A stretch of DNA of 64,000 nt from Strongyloides papillosus (lineage: Eukaryota; Nematoda; Chromadorea; Rhabditida; Strongyloididae). The stretch spans positions 124,001 to 188,000 of the forward strand of contig SRSI01000056.1 in the NCBI GenBank assembly GCA_005656395.1, in the 5' to 3' direction. The notes beneath the pieces are model-generated. The model was not told the DNA's origin. It ran no database searches and saw nothing but the letters and a program-made list of their open reading frames with translations. The translations under genes and the position numbers were made by a program. Position 1 is the stretch's first letter, and each line of letters begins with the position of its first letter. Of this stretch, positions 10,681 to 21,565 are shown one piece after another.

Positions 10681-11022
10681 TTAAATATTATTTAGTGAAA
10701 AATTTATAAAAAGCTTCATTTTAACTGTCTCCATAGATGTACGCGACTTTCTTCCGTCTAATAACATTTTCGAATGAGAAAATGTTCCCACTACTCTAGC
10801 AATAGATGCAGGTGTTGTAATTATTGCTTTGTAATATTTTTGAAGATTTATATTTCCAAACTCAAAGTATGGTTGAGTTTGAAAATACGGATTTGAAAAA
10901 ATGACAGAATTAATATTTTTATTATTATTTTTTCTTAATTCTGATATGTAATTACTCTTATGTTCATCATTATTATCAACTGCTTCAATTCCATTATTTA
11001 AATTAAACTTTTTTTGTAGCAC
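10681..11022 (-). pseudogene. hAT transposase C-terminal fragment
   Basis: A 113-codon frame inside the transposon. The last 50 residues read TTPASIARVVGTFSHS, KMLLDGRKSRTSMETVKM, KLFINFSLNN. This follows the hAT dimerisation motif of P-A-(S/T)-x-A-x-x-x-x-x-F-S, then an R-x-S-R-(x)-S step, then a final L-F-(I/L)-N helix. The N-terminal half is asparagine-rich and unlike a known domain. The catalytic DDE region and BED zinc finger are not visible, so it is a relic or a truncated product. Confidence 0.5.
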
Positions 11023-11314
11023 ATTAATAACAATTTATTTTTCTGACGATGTTAGGCAAAGTCTTTTGTCTACATTCGAATTACAAAATGCAGAAATGTA
11101 AAAAATTAGATTTTTAGATATATCCAAAACATCAAAAATCTTTTTTTTGCAGCTTCAAAATATGCATTTTTAAATTGATCTCTTATTTGTAATTTTTTTA
11201 CCAAAAAATCTAGTTTACCTAAGATAAAAACAGCATTTTTACTTTTTCAATTTAAATAATATTATTATCACTATTAACTGTATTTCTTTCTCTTATTTTA
11301 AAAATTGATGTATA

Positions 11315-11475
11315 CAAAAATCATATATAAACTTTTTCTTTAAGTGTTTGAATTTCCTCTGATAAAGATGCAAAAGTATCTTCAAGAAGTGCTATTCTTT
11401 CAAGCATCTCGGCAATTTTTTTCAAAAAGATCTTCTTCCTGTTTATTTGTATTATTAACTGGCTGTGGTGGCATT
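11315..11475 (-). pseudogene. Transposon-internal coiled-coil fragment, frameshifted
   Basis: On the minus strand an ATG at 11475 begins MPPQPVNNTNKQEEDLFEK. A one-base excess in a run of A then shifts the frame to IAEMLERIALLEDTFASLSE, EIQTLKEKVYI and a stop. The heptad-like Leu and Ile spacing suggests a coiled coil. Its position at the transcriptional start side of the element suggests the former 5' end of the element's own gene. It is too short and too broken to assign. Confidence 0.35.
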
Positions 11476-11499
11476 TTTATTGAAAAAATATAACTGACA

Positions 11500-11895
11500 A
11501 ATTTTTAAAATTTTATCAGTCAATCAAAATATAAATAATATTTGTAAAAAAATTTTTATTTATTAATTTATCAAAACATGTTAAATATTCCTCAATTGAA
11601 AATAAAACTTTATTCAAAAATCAATGATAAATTTTCTTTTAAATCTTAATACCAAAAAATATCAAAGATAAAATAACTTTTGCATTATTATCTGTGATAA
11701 TAGTACATCACATTTGTTATCATTGTTCATTGTAGAAGAAGCGAACTTATCACTGATAAATTTTTATTACTGATCAGACAGTATGTTCCAAAATGATCAG
11801 TGATTTCTGTCAAAACTTATCAGTGATAAAATTTATCACTTATAGATGTATCACTGATAATATTATCAGTGATAAGTGATAAATGCCCATGTCCG
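11500..11895. repeat. Right terminal inverted repeat with TATCAGTGATA array
   Basis: Complement of the left arm. Copies or near-copies of TATCAGTGATA or TATCACTGATA lie at about 11748, 11818, 11849 and 11863. The shared inner blocks (GCAAAAGTTATTTTATCTTT and AAAGAAAATTTATCA, read on the complement) confirm the inverted repeat well beyond the simple array. Confidence 0.75.
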
Positions 11896-11903
11896 CGAGA
11901 GAT
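11896..11903. repeat. Target-site duplication, right copy (CGAGAGAT)
   Basis: Abuts the right terminus of the transposon; identical to 10094-10101. Confidence 0.85.
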
Positions 11904-12254
11904 CAAAGGTTTTCAAGAAGTATTAGAAAATCTTCAAGTATATCAAAGAAAGTTGATCGGAAGTATACATACACAGTTCTTGTACCAAAAGTTACATCAT
12001 CAAGTCATGATAAGAAAATCAATAGAAATCAAAAAAAATCTAAATATATTGCTAAATTAATGCAAAAATTGAAGCCCGAAAAACACCACAATCAAGAAAA
12101 AATAACTTACAATCTATCAATGCAATTTTTGAAAATAAATACATGGTTTCAATTGTATGTAGGGTACACATTTCTATTGGTCTATTTTCTTATCATTCTC
12201 TACTATCGTTCTTACTTAGAAATATATCATATTAGTACCATGGATTCAAAATGA

Positions 12255-13142
12255 ACTTTGCATTTATTATAATTATTTATTAGATACACATATAATTTAT
12301 TAATTACTATAATAACTTATTTCACTTATATACAATATTGTCAATTATTTAAACTGAAAGAATTCATTATAATTATTTGTAAAAATTAAATTTTTATTTG
12401 AATATTAGAAGAGTAAATATTTTAATTTTGATAATGAGATATCGAAGATAATCTTGAAATAGAATATTATCAAATTTTCCTTTAAACTAACACTAATCTG
12501 TAATATTTATTTCATCACCCAAAGATTAGCAAAAAAACTGCTTAATAATTTCTATCCAAGCATTTTAATCACTCCTCATCATAAGTAAAAGAAGAAAATC
12601 TTACATTAATATCTCTAATATTAAATTATAAGAGGATTTAAATTAAATAATGAATGAACAAATCATACTTTTGTATACAACTACGATTGGTTAATCTAAT
12701 AAAAAAATGATAATATAAATGTCAATGTGTTATACAGAAAACTGACATTTACAATACTATAAGAATGCCAACAACTCTACTAATATTCAAATTGTGTTTT
12801 CATCTCTCAACACGAGTATCTACAACCATTTGGAAATTAGCCCTCATATTTGTATTATGTATTTAACCTTGTGAAATCAATTTTTTAAACGCACTTCCTG
12901 TTTGAAAAAAATTTTTTGTTGTCTAAAAATTTTAAAAATATTTTCCCATTTTTTATATTCTAATATTTGTGCATAATTAAGATATCTATAATTACATGGG
13001 TGGAACGTAGTTTCTTCTATGTCAGAATATAGGATGACATACTTATAACAGTTGCACACCCGTGTTCGAGCACCCCACACATTATCACCTACCAAACTAT
13101 ATTATTTTCTATTTCAGATCATTATTTTGCTAAAACTTTACA
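12255..13142. other. Non-coding; 3' flank of split gene and BRF1 upstream region
   Basis: AT-rich with no supportable gene. The last 100 bases (13010-13110) are less AT-rich and probably form the BRF1 promoter or 5' leader. A tttcag acceptor-like sequence ends at 13119, 23 bases before the BRF1 start, and could serve as a trans-splice acceptor. Confidence 0.4.
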
Positions 13143-14780
13143 ATGGTCAGGACCTGCCATCATTGTGGATCATCCGAAATTGATGAAGACTCATCCCGTG
13201 GTGATACAACCTGCATGAACTGCGGTACTGTCTTAGAGGAATCAATCGTTGTATCAGATGTTCAATTTGAAGAAAGAGCCGGAATAAGTTCCCTCGTCGG
13301 TCAATTCGTATCCAGAGACCGAGCCCAACCAAATTCCTTAAGTGGCATCCACGGTATAGGCTCTCAAGAATCTAGAGAACAAACTTATCTCAGAGGAAAA
13401 AAAATTATCGATGAGATTGCATCACAATTGCGAATCAATCAAATGCAAGCAGATATGGCTTTCAATTTTTATAAGATGTGTGTGAATAGAAACTTCACAA
13501 GGGGTAGAGTGAGATCTCATGTTGTGACGGCTTGTTTGTATATGGCTTGTAGACTTCAGAATACGGCACATTTATTACTTGATTTTTCTGATGTCACTCA
13601 AGTGAATGTTTTTGACTTGGGACGTACATTGAATTTTGTTGCTAGGTCACTTAAAATTAACTTGCCAGTTACTGATCCTTGTCTTTATGTGCTTAGATTT
13701 GCTGTTCTCCTTGAGTTTGGTGAAAAACAAAAGGAAGTTGTTTCTTTGGCTACAAGAATTGTACAACGCATGAAAATGGATTGGATTGATACAGGAAGAA
13801 GACCAACAGGTTTATGTGGTGCTGCCTTATTGTTAGCAGCAAGATCATATAACTTCAATCGTACTGTCTCTGATGTTGTACGTGTCGTTCACGTTAGTGA
13901 ATCTGTTGTAAGAAAACGTTTAGAAGAATTCTCCAATACACCTTCAAGTATGCTCACAATTGAACAATTCAGTACTGTCAACCTTACTGAATGTGAGGAT
14001 CCCCCAGCTTTCCAAAGGAAGGTTAAAGAAGAATTGGAGGAATTAAGAGCAAAAGAAGAGGAAATCATAAACAATATCAAGCCCGAACTTGATGCCATAG
14101 AAAAGAAAGTAGAAGTAGCTTTAGAAAAGAAGAGAATAGAAAACTTCAGAAAAAGTAAATGGGCTAAAGAGTTATCAGGCAACGTTATAGGTCTAGGAGC
14201 AGATACAGAAGTTGCTACATCATTAATTGGAAATGAAATAATTGACCTGGCAATTTCCCACTCAAAAGATGAATATGAATCTCCCTCTAAAAAGGAAGCG
14301 CCTAAAGAAGATAATATTTATGTACAAAATTGGCCCACATTGGAACAGATGGGTGTTGGAAGGGTAAATTCAAATCACACAAAATCAGAAGGTACCGATG
14401 AAGAATCTAAAAGAGAATGGGAAAATGATGGTGAAGATGAGGAGGAGGATACCCTCAGTGACATTGATGATGATGAAATTGATAAATACATATTATCTCC
14501 AAGAGAACGTGAATTAAAAGAAAAATTATGGTTAAAAGCCAATTCTCATCACTTAGAAGAGATGGAGAGGCGAGCCAAATTAAAGAAGGAGATGGAGGAG
14601 AAAGGTGAAGAGGAAAAGGGTGAGAAGAAGAAGAGAAAACCACCAAGGAAGAGAGCTAAAATCGAAGCTGATACTGCCACTGAAGCTATGCAAATGGTGA
14701 TTCAAGAAAAGAAGTTGTCCAAGAAAATCAACTATGATGTGCTTAAAGAAATTGGATTGCTTCCACCCGTGAACCAATAA
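13143..14780 (+). CDS. brf-1: TFIIIB subunit BRF1 (TFIIB-related factor)
   Basis: A single exon of 545 residues. The N-terminus is a zinc ribbon (C5-HH-C8, C24-MN-C27). Two cyclin-like repeats follow: about residues 80-165 with SHVVTACLYMACR, and 180-270 with GLCGAALLLAARS and a VVRVVHVSESVVRKRLEEF helix-turn-helix. An acidic stretch leads to the BRF1-specific TBP-binding block (about 435-470: DIDDDEIDKYILSPRERELK, LWLKAN), which separates it from general TFIIB. The C-terminus is a lysine-rich tail with an amphipathic KINYDVLKEIGLLPP motif. With TBP and BDP1 it recruits RNA polymerase III to tRNA and 5S genes. It is shorter than vertebrate BRF1. An AATAAA signal lies near 14998. Confidence 0.93.
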   Translation: MVRTCHHCGSSEIDEDSSRGDTTCMNCGTVLEESIVVSDVQFEERAGISSLVGQFVSRDRAQPNSLSGIHGIGSQESREQTYLRGKKIIDEIASQLRINQMQADMAFNFYKMCVNRNFTRGRVRSHVVTACLYMACRLQNTAHLLLDFSDVTQVNVFDLGRTLNFVARSLKINLPVTDPCLYVLRFAVLLEFGEKQKEVVSLATRIVQRMKMDWIDTGRRPTGLCGAALLLAARSYNFNRTVSDVVRVVHVSESVVRKRLEEFSNTPSSMLTIEQFSTVNLTECEDPPAFQRKVKEELEELRAKEEEIINNIKPELDAIEKKVEVALEKKRIENFRKSKWAKELSGNVIGLGADTEVATSLIGNEIIDLAISHSKDEYESPSKKEAPKEDNIYVQNWPTLEQMGVGRVNSNHTKSEGTDEESKREWENDGEDEEEDTLSDIDDDEIDKYILSPRERELKEKLWLKANSHHLEEMERRAKLKKEMEEKGEEEKGEKKKRKPPRKRAKIEADTATEAMQMVIQEKKLSKKINYDVLKEIGLLPPVNQ

Positions 14781-15266
14781 TATATAGTTAATTGTTGAGT
14801 TTATGAACTGCATCTTTAGTTTCCACTCTACAAACTGTCTTACTTAGACTTTACCACGAAGGTAAAATTTTTTCATATTTCTAATAATCAAAAAACGATT
14901 AATAATTGCTTAAAGTATTTGAATAATGGTTTCTATACTATAAATATAGGAAGAAACGATTAAAATTTACATTGTTATTTTAGTTTATGTTTTTGCAATA
15001 AAAATTTTAATATTTCATACCTTTATAATTGATTTTAAAAATTTGGATATTGTAGATGTTCTTTATTCAAATAATTTAATTTTACTACAACAATAACCAC
15101 AATTTTCGTCCATATGGTCCACAAAATTATTGGATCGAAAAACATCTTGTCTCAATTGGAAATTGGAGAAGTATCAAATTGGATAATATCCGCCATTTAT
15201 CTCTAGTTATAACTTGTATTATATTGTGTTTAGTTTTATACTTTCTCCTTACTACTCTACTTAGTT
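14781..15266. other. Intergenic: BRF1 3' region and ASH2 upstream region
   Basis: AT-rich. It carries the BRF1 polyadenylation signal (AATAAA near 14998). The 15090-15200 part is less AT-rich and probably belongs to the ASH2 promoter. No other gene is seen. Confidence 0.45.
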
Positions 15267-16983
15267 ATGGAAGGAAATAATGAAAATGTAAATACAGAAG
15301 TTTCAAAAGGAGTTTGTTATTGGTAGGTTAACATTTGCATATTAATAATCTTTATAGTAATGGAAAAAGAGAATTAGGTTCCCTGGAAATACATTGTATA
15401 GGATGTAAAAAATGGTTTCACACGAAATGTTTTAAAGATTTAAAAGATTTGTAAGTTGCTAAATCGTTAGATCTCCTTACCTATTATAGTTATGGACTTC
15501 CCTTCATGGTTTCTTATACCTTTCACTGTAAAGATTGTTCCCCAACAAAAAAAGAAACATGGACTGGTAAAACTGTTACGTTTATTCATATGTGCGTTAT
15601 GGCAATGGCTAACATAACATACAATAAGAGGGTTGAAACAGGAAAATACGACGAAAGATACTACTTCGATGTGGATACTGTTATAATACCATATTTCTCC
15701 AGGAACTGGGAGAATTTAACAGGTGAAAAAAAGAGAATAAAAAACACATGGCATCATACATTAAAAAGGACATTACTTAAAGAAAACAATCTATTCGTTG
15801 CTCAGGATGCAAATCACTATGCCCTTGTAGAGAGTGATCTTGAAAAAATCGGGCCATTAATGGAGGGTTTGAAAAACCCTGGCAGGAAACCGGGAGTTTA
15901 TCAAAAGAGAATATCGAAAACAAAGATGTGGACAACGTAGCAACGACCAGGCAAACACGAGGATCAAGAAAACGTGCCACAGACGACAAAAAGGTAGTTG
16001 GCAAAAGAGCAAAGTTATCCGGTGAGAACGGATTCGACAAAACAGGTAGTGAAGACTCCACAATAGACTATCCTTTAAATAAAGAAGGAAACCGATATTA
16101 CCTAGCTGTTAAAGATATTGCATTTCCAGATCATGAAATGTACACAAATACACTAGTGACAAATACTTCACTTCGTATACCGACTTTTGTTTATCGTTTA
16201 GCGGATGTCTCCAGAGTGACTTTATCACCATCAGATCATGCCCCACAACTTATACTAACGAATGACAATTTAACTGTAGCTAATATAGAATGCGAAGGGT
16301 ATTGTATGGCCAAGGCAACACACTCAGTTTCGAAAGGTAAATGGTATTATGAGATAACTTTTGATTCACAACCTTCTGGGACCCATATTAGGATTGGTTG
16401 GGCCACAAAAGATGCTGTTGTCCAGGCTCCGGTAGGATATACACAGTTCTCATACTCTTGGAGGTCCAATCATGGAACGGCATTTCACAAATCTAGAGGT
16501 AAAAGGTATGCTAATAGAGATTTCAAAGAAGGAGATGTCCTAGGTTGTGCGATATATTTTGATGAACCAGAAAATATCACAAATCGACTACCACCATCTG
16601 CAAAATCAAGTTACACAGTTGTTAATCATAAATCAAATATATTCTTCTTAAACTTTACCGAATCAGAAGCACTGAAAAAAGAACGCCCAGTGATAAAAGG
16701 AAGCAAGATTGAATTCTTCTTAAACGGCCAATCCTGTGGAGTGGCATTCGAGGACATCTACGAAGACTTCTACTACCCCGCCGTCTCAATATACGAGAAC
16801 GCCAAAGTGACATGTAATTTCGGGCCAAACTTCATCCATCAACCACCAAAAGACGTCAAACCAATGAGCGAACGCGTCTTCGAACAGGACATCGAAAATT
16901 GCCTCTCCGATATGTTGTATTTTGTAGAGAATAATAAAGAAATCGAGAAGACGAGACAACTTTTTATGGAACACAAAATATAA
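15267..16983 (+). CDS. ash-2: ASH2 (trithorax, COMPASS/MLL complex subunit)
   Basis: Exons are 15267-15322, 15358-15450 and 15490-16983, with introns of 35 and 39 bp. The N-terminus is the ASH2 PHD-like zinc region (CYCNGKRELGSLEIHCIGCK, then WFHTKCF), followed by the winged-helix DNA-binding part in exon 3 (WHHTLKRTLLKENNLFV). The C-terminal half is the SPRY domain: WYYEITFD, RIGWATKD, YTQFSYSWRSNHGTAFH, FKEGDVLGCAIYFD, GVAFEDIY, YYPAVSIY, then a short helix ending near SDMLYFVE. The protein stimulates H3K4 methylation through WDR5/RBBP5/SET1-type complexes. The winged-helix and SPRY halves are in different frames (break between about 15844 and 15968), so either a very short extra intron or a one-base deletion lies there. 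The length is about 547 residues if the break is a single base. Confidence 0.9.
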
Positions 16984-17135
16984 AAAATTTATTTGTATAT
17001 AAAATTGTTTCTTTTGGTTTTTTTTCACCATTCACACTTGTAAATTTATTTTTTTTTCCTTATTTTTTTTATAAATGTAAAAAAGAGATACTAGTATAAT
17101 GTATATATTTCTAATAATGGTTATTATTTTAGTGT

Positions 17136-18960
17136 TTAGAAGTATTTTGTACGTTTTTCTTTGTCAAAAAAATATTCTGGAGATTTGTGATAAAATCCAT
17201 ATGATAGTGGTTGGCCATAGAAGTTATCGTACGGCGTCTTATTGTAAAACAAAGGCATTTCGCGACTCTCAAATTCTGTGGGATGCCTTCTTTTAATACT
17301 AAGCTGTGGCGGTGGTGGTACTCTCCTCCCTGGATTGCAATATCCCTCATTTTTTACCTCCTCATAACCAATATCCCTGTTTTTTTGAGGGTTCCCTTCG
17401 TTTTTACTAAAACTCCTACTATTATACGTCACTTCATACTTAGCACCTTTGACTAGTCTAGCATTCTCATGATCAAAAATCTCTATATACCTTGTACCCA
17501 TATGCTGCCCATTTTTTTTCATTGCCTCTAATGCCAAATTATGATTTTTAAACTCTACAATACAATCACCTGTCAATTTCCCGTTTTCATGATAACCCAT
17601 ACTAATTGATTCAATGTGAATAGGTTTAAAGAATTCTTGAAAATCTTTAATGTCAACATTAAATGGTATACCTCTTAGTTGGAGTTTAGTCTCATCCATC
17701 AACTTTCCAGAGGTAGTACCTCGACGATGGTATCCATCATCGTAATTGTAGGATGATTTTATATTTGTGTCATATGAGGTGTTAAAGAAAGAACTATCGG
17801 TTGAGTGTCGAGATTGTTGTGGACAAAAGTTACCAGGATTGTGTGGTACGAATGGTTGGTTTTTTATGTGGCCTGATCCTCCAATCATCCTGTCGCAGGG
17901 TCTATTAATGAACGACGGTCCACTGTTTCCCGGACATAACGATGAGTAAGGATAAGAATTTTTACCATAAAACGACCCATAACAATTATTATTTCCTTTG
18001 AAAAATAATCCTTGCCCCTGTCTTGAAGGAGGTGGAATGGGAGGTTGCGAGTTCCCCTCTTTCATACGGATAAATTGATTAAAATCACCTCTAAACACCT
18101 CAATATACCTAAACAAAAAAAAAATCAAATAAAGTACAGGTAAACGGAAGTTGTTTAAAATACGAAGAAGATTACATTTTTATAATCCCCCTACCTGTTC
18201 CCTATATTTTGTCGGTCTCTGTTAAGCGCAGCAGTGACATCACCACTCGTGGCAAAAGATACCATACCTTCACCGGTTAATCTACCTCCTTTTCTTGAAT
18301 CTTTCTCGAAAATTATTTCAAGCACTTTTAAACCTAATGGAAAGAGAGAATATATTTACATATATTATTTTAGATTGTTATAACACGTATGTACACGAAA
18401 AAATTTTTACGATAACATTAATTTCACTTTTTTCAACAGTTAATTGTTTACAATACACACACACCACACCTCATTTGTAATACGCTTATAATTCCACCTA
18501 CCTTTAAAAAAATCTTTGACATCCTTCTCCGTCACCGAGAATGGTAAGCCACGAAGTTTGACACAATTCTTCATCTCGTTTAATGTATACCTTCCACGAT
18601 TTAACTGTTCTTCATAGGCTTTATTGTTGTTTTCCACGCTTTTTAATTCACACTCATCTGTCCTAAATATTTCAATATATCTATGACCGATAGTGTCCCT
18701 ATTTTTTAATAGCCCTTTTTCAGCATCATCCTTATTCTCGAATACCACATAACATTCTCCTTGTGGTCGCTTCCCACTAGTAATAGGAAATATAATATTT
18801 ACAACTTTTAGTGCTACAAATTCATAACATTTAAAATATTGACAAAATATAGCCTCTCAACAAACATACGTTCAAAAAACTTTATGAAATCAGTTTCTGT
18901 TGCGGAGTATGGGTACCCTCGTAGCCGGAGGATCCTATCAGCATCCGTATTTCTCTCCAT
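17136..18960 (-). CDS. hnRNP F/H-type RNA-binding protein (three quasi-RRMs)
   Basis: Four exons: 18870-18960, 18502-18813, 18195-18333 and 17136-18108. They join in frame to 504 residues, and every junction is GT-AG. The three domains are of the quasi-RRM type found in hnRNP F/H/GRSF1. The first runs from ILRLRGYPYSATETDFIKFF to RYIEIF, the second from CVKLRGLPFSVTEKDVKDFF to RYIEVF, and the third from LQLRGIPFNVDIKDFQEFF to RYIEIF. The typical aromatic RNP residues are missing, as expected for G-tract-binding quasi-RRMs. A glycine-, asparagine-, tyrosine- and proline-rich linker separates domains 2 and 3, and the C-terminus is tyrosine-rich. A role in splicing through G-runs is the family function; the exact orthologue is not resolved. 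It is tail-to-tail with ASH2 at 152 bp and head-to-head with the FERM gene. Confidence 0.85.
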
Positions 18961-19659
18961 TATATAGACTTCCTTGTACCTTACTTAGATCAATATAAAA
19001 ATAAAATAGAATAAAATAAATATAAAAGTCTCTGCGATTTTAACAAAATTATATGTCTCTGGATACATAGCTACCAATCTTTATCAAATACACATTTAGT
19101 AGACAACCTTCCAACTGACTGTCGTGACAGGATCACCCCATCGAGACGCGCTAAAATTAATGGCCTTTTTATAGGTTTGGCCTTCAGATACTTCAAAAGC
19201 GAAACGACTTTCACTACTTTTATGACAGTACATCATAACTATTCTACGCCACATTCTAGTTATATGCCTTAAAAGAATATTAATTCTAGATTTTGTTCAT
19301 CACATTTCAATCATCATCTTTTCTACAGTTTTTTCTAGTCAAACTCTTAACATACAGTCATCATAGAGTGTGGAGGTTTGTTGGAAGTCTAAAAGTGTCT
19401 ACTTTGTATGCTACTGTTCTTAGCTATTAATAATAATATTTCTTGTCATGTTGCAAAGATTTTCAAATAAATACTAACTATAAATACATTTAAAGGAATA
19501 CAATATTGAAAATTATTAACTATATTACAACTAATTCATCTTCCCTTCCAATAAACTACCCCCAACCGTTATTTAGAACATATTAATTTAAACTATCTAT
19601 CACTAATAAGGAGAGTAAAAAAAAAGTCAACCCCACATTTAATACATAAATTCAAAACC
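18961..19659. promoter_or_regulatory. Divergent intergenic region (hnRNP F/H-like and FRMD4-like)
   Basis: 699 bp between two start codons pointing apart. It contains a GC-richer island around 19090-19210 (for example CGTGACAGGATCACCCCATC) unlike the surrounding AT-rich DNA. This may be a shared promoter; no named motif is claimed. Confidence 0.35.
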
Positions 19660-21456
19660 ATGGTTAAGGAAGTCGCCGAGATATCTTATGCCAATGGATC
19701 AAAACTAGAGTTTCTTATAACAAACAAGACAACAGCAGAGGAGATCTTTACAATAGCCTCCGATGGCATTGAGATGTCAGAGGGTGAAAGAAAGTATTTT
19801 GGTATTGCTGTTGTTGATGATGAGTAAGTTTACACAATTTTTACAACCCCCTCTATCTTCTATTATTTTATGCAACATTCTAAAAGTTTATTACTTTTAT
19901 TGATACTATTGTTACGATTTATATATTGTTTATAACATTTTTATTATAGTGATCAATACCAATTTCTGGACAGTACAACTAAGTTATATGATGTTCCCTG
20001 TAAAACACAGGGAATCAATGATAAGAGTAGACTTTATACATTGCAGTATGCTCTAAAGAGGATTCCTACTAATTTGTTGTCCAATATTACGTCCCCGAAT
20101 TTGTTGTATTTGCTGTTCCTGGAGGCTAAAAACCAATTGTTATCTGGGATGTTACCGTTGCCGGGTATTAATATGTGCGCCCACGCTTTCGCCTACCTCC
20201 TCCATTTTCTGGAGGGGCCATACGTTAACGAAAAGCTGTTTATTATTATGTTGCGATCCCTACAATGGAATCACAGGATCCTAAAACACTACAACACCAC
20301 CGAGGACACCTTCAACGAGGAGGTCCAAAAACACTACAAAGAATGCCTAACAAAAACCAAAGGCGACGTCTTCTACGAGTTAATTAAACTAATGCAACAA
20401 AGTTGGGCATTCGTTGGGAGATTCTACAAAGTCAAAGACAAAATGAACATAAACTGTCTCCTAGGGCTATGTCAAAAAGGCATCTTCCTGGTGACGGATG
20501 ATGCCTTACTAAAAATTAAAAAAGAAATCCTGTGGAAAGATGTTCAAAATTTTCAAATGAAAAGAGAGTGGTTAATTATTGATGTTGATGGGTATAAGTA
20601 TTCTTTTGCTACTAGTAGTAATGGTGCATGCAAGTTGTTGTGGAGTGAGATTGTCAATAAACACCAGGATTTTTTGAATGAGTGTTCCAAATCTTTGACC
20701 TGTGCTAGTGGAGGGGATAAAGGTTTATTTATTAAGAAGTATGATGCTTTTTTTACACAGGCATCCGGTCAATATTCAGCGTTCCTTAACAAAAGTAATA
20801 AATATAGAGATTCTGTATGTTCTGTCGTGTCGTCTCTGTCCTCGGAAGTGTCAATTAAAAAAGAAAATGATTTATTATTATATAAAAAATATAAGACGGA
20901 AAAGGATAATCTGGAAAGTCAGTTAATAAAAAAGTTAGATGAGTTGAAGGAAGTATGTATCCAGGAAGCAGAGCTTACTGGGGAACTTCCTAAAGAGATA
21001 TACAAAACACTGATGCCAGGGGAACCTGAACCTAAGATAAATAGACGTATCGGAACGACATTCAAGATATCAAATGACGTTCTTAAGAATTTAACTAATG
21101 AGGTGGATAAAATAGCGCAAATCGAAGTTGATATAAATATACAGAGAGCGATAGTCAATGCGGAAAAATATCTTTCTCGTGACAAGTCAACCCATAAAAG
21201 TATAAGGAAAAAAAGAAAGAAAGAATTTGCTGCAGCTAGTGAGAGGTTAAAAGATCTTGAAAAATGTCTAACACAGGAAAGGAATACACTAGTCACCAAA
21301 GATGAAGATGTCATCTTCAGAGATTGCAATCTCGGTTCACCCAAATTATTACTATGTTCCTCGTGCCCCGTAACCCCAACGTCTTCTATCAGTTCCAAAA
21401 GCAGTGGCGGTAGATCCAGAGATCTCTTTACTCGAAGGAAATTATTTGGTTTTTAA
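19660..21456 (+). CDS. FRMD4-type FERM domain protein
   Basis: Exon 1 is 19660-19823 and exon 2 is 19950-21456, giving 556 residues. The FERM lobes are visible in order. F1 is a ubiquitin-like start with SDGIEMSEGERKYFGIAV. F2 is the helical region LLYLLFLEAKNQLLSGMLPL with YVNEKLF. F3 is the PTB-like CLLGLCQKGIFLVTD through WLIIDVDGYKYSFAT. Further on, a coiled-coil block carries the FRMD4/GRSP1 signature: an acid- and Leu-rich helix, then EAELTGELPKEIYKTLMPGE, PKINRRIGTTFKIS, then a K/R-rich helical stretch. That block is the cytohesin-binding region described for FRMD4A/B. The family scaffolds Par3 and ARF6 exchange factors at epithelial junctions. It is shorter than vertebrate FRMD4 and lacks its long C-terminal tail. 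An AATAAA lies near 21549. Confidence 0.8.
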
Positions 21457-21565
21457 ACTTTATCTAATTTCACTTATGAAAAATTAACATGTAGTTTATT
21501 AATTCATTTAAATTATAATATTTATTATTCCTTTTTTATAACATTAAAATAAATAATTAGAAGTT

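Larger units (their letters stand above)
10102..11895. mobile_element. hAT-like non-autonomous DNA transposon, 1,794 bp
   Basis: The termini are CGGACATGGGCATTTATCA and its complement. The flanking 8-bp duplication CGAGAGAT (10094-10101 and 11896-11903) abuts both ends exactly. The terminal inverted repeats are very long, about 400 bp each (10102 to about 10500 and about 11500 to 11895), diverged from each other mainly by indels. The core encodes, on the minus strand, a fragment resembling the hAT C-terminal dimerisation domain (10681-11022). An 8-bp duplication together with that fragment points to the hAT superfamily. The transposase is incomplete, so mobility would need a helper. Confidence 0.8.
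9871..12254 (+). pseudogene. Orphan gene split by a hAT-like transposon
   Basis: The 5' part is 9871-10101 and the 3' part is 11904-12254. They are separated by a 1,794-bp transposon plus one copy of its 8-bp target duplication. Removing the element and one duplication joins the two parts in the same frame, giving 193 codons without a stop (...KNTRD joined to QRFSRS...). The predicted product is charged and lysine-rich, with a single hydrophobic segment near the C-terminus (VGYTFLLVYFLIILYY), so it resembles a tail-anchored or C-terminally anchored membrane protein. I do not recognise a family. As it stands the upstream part runs into the element and stops at 10129-10131. The allele is therefore broken unless the element is spliced out, or it is an insertion polymorphism. 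Confidence 0.65.

Noticed and set aside
13020..13095. The TGTTCGAGC motif suggested a tRNA T-loop upstream of BRF1, and a 72-codon frame lies opposite.
   Set aside because: No acceptor, D or anticodon stems can be formed, and the frame has no coding character. It is more likely BRF1 promoter sequence.
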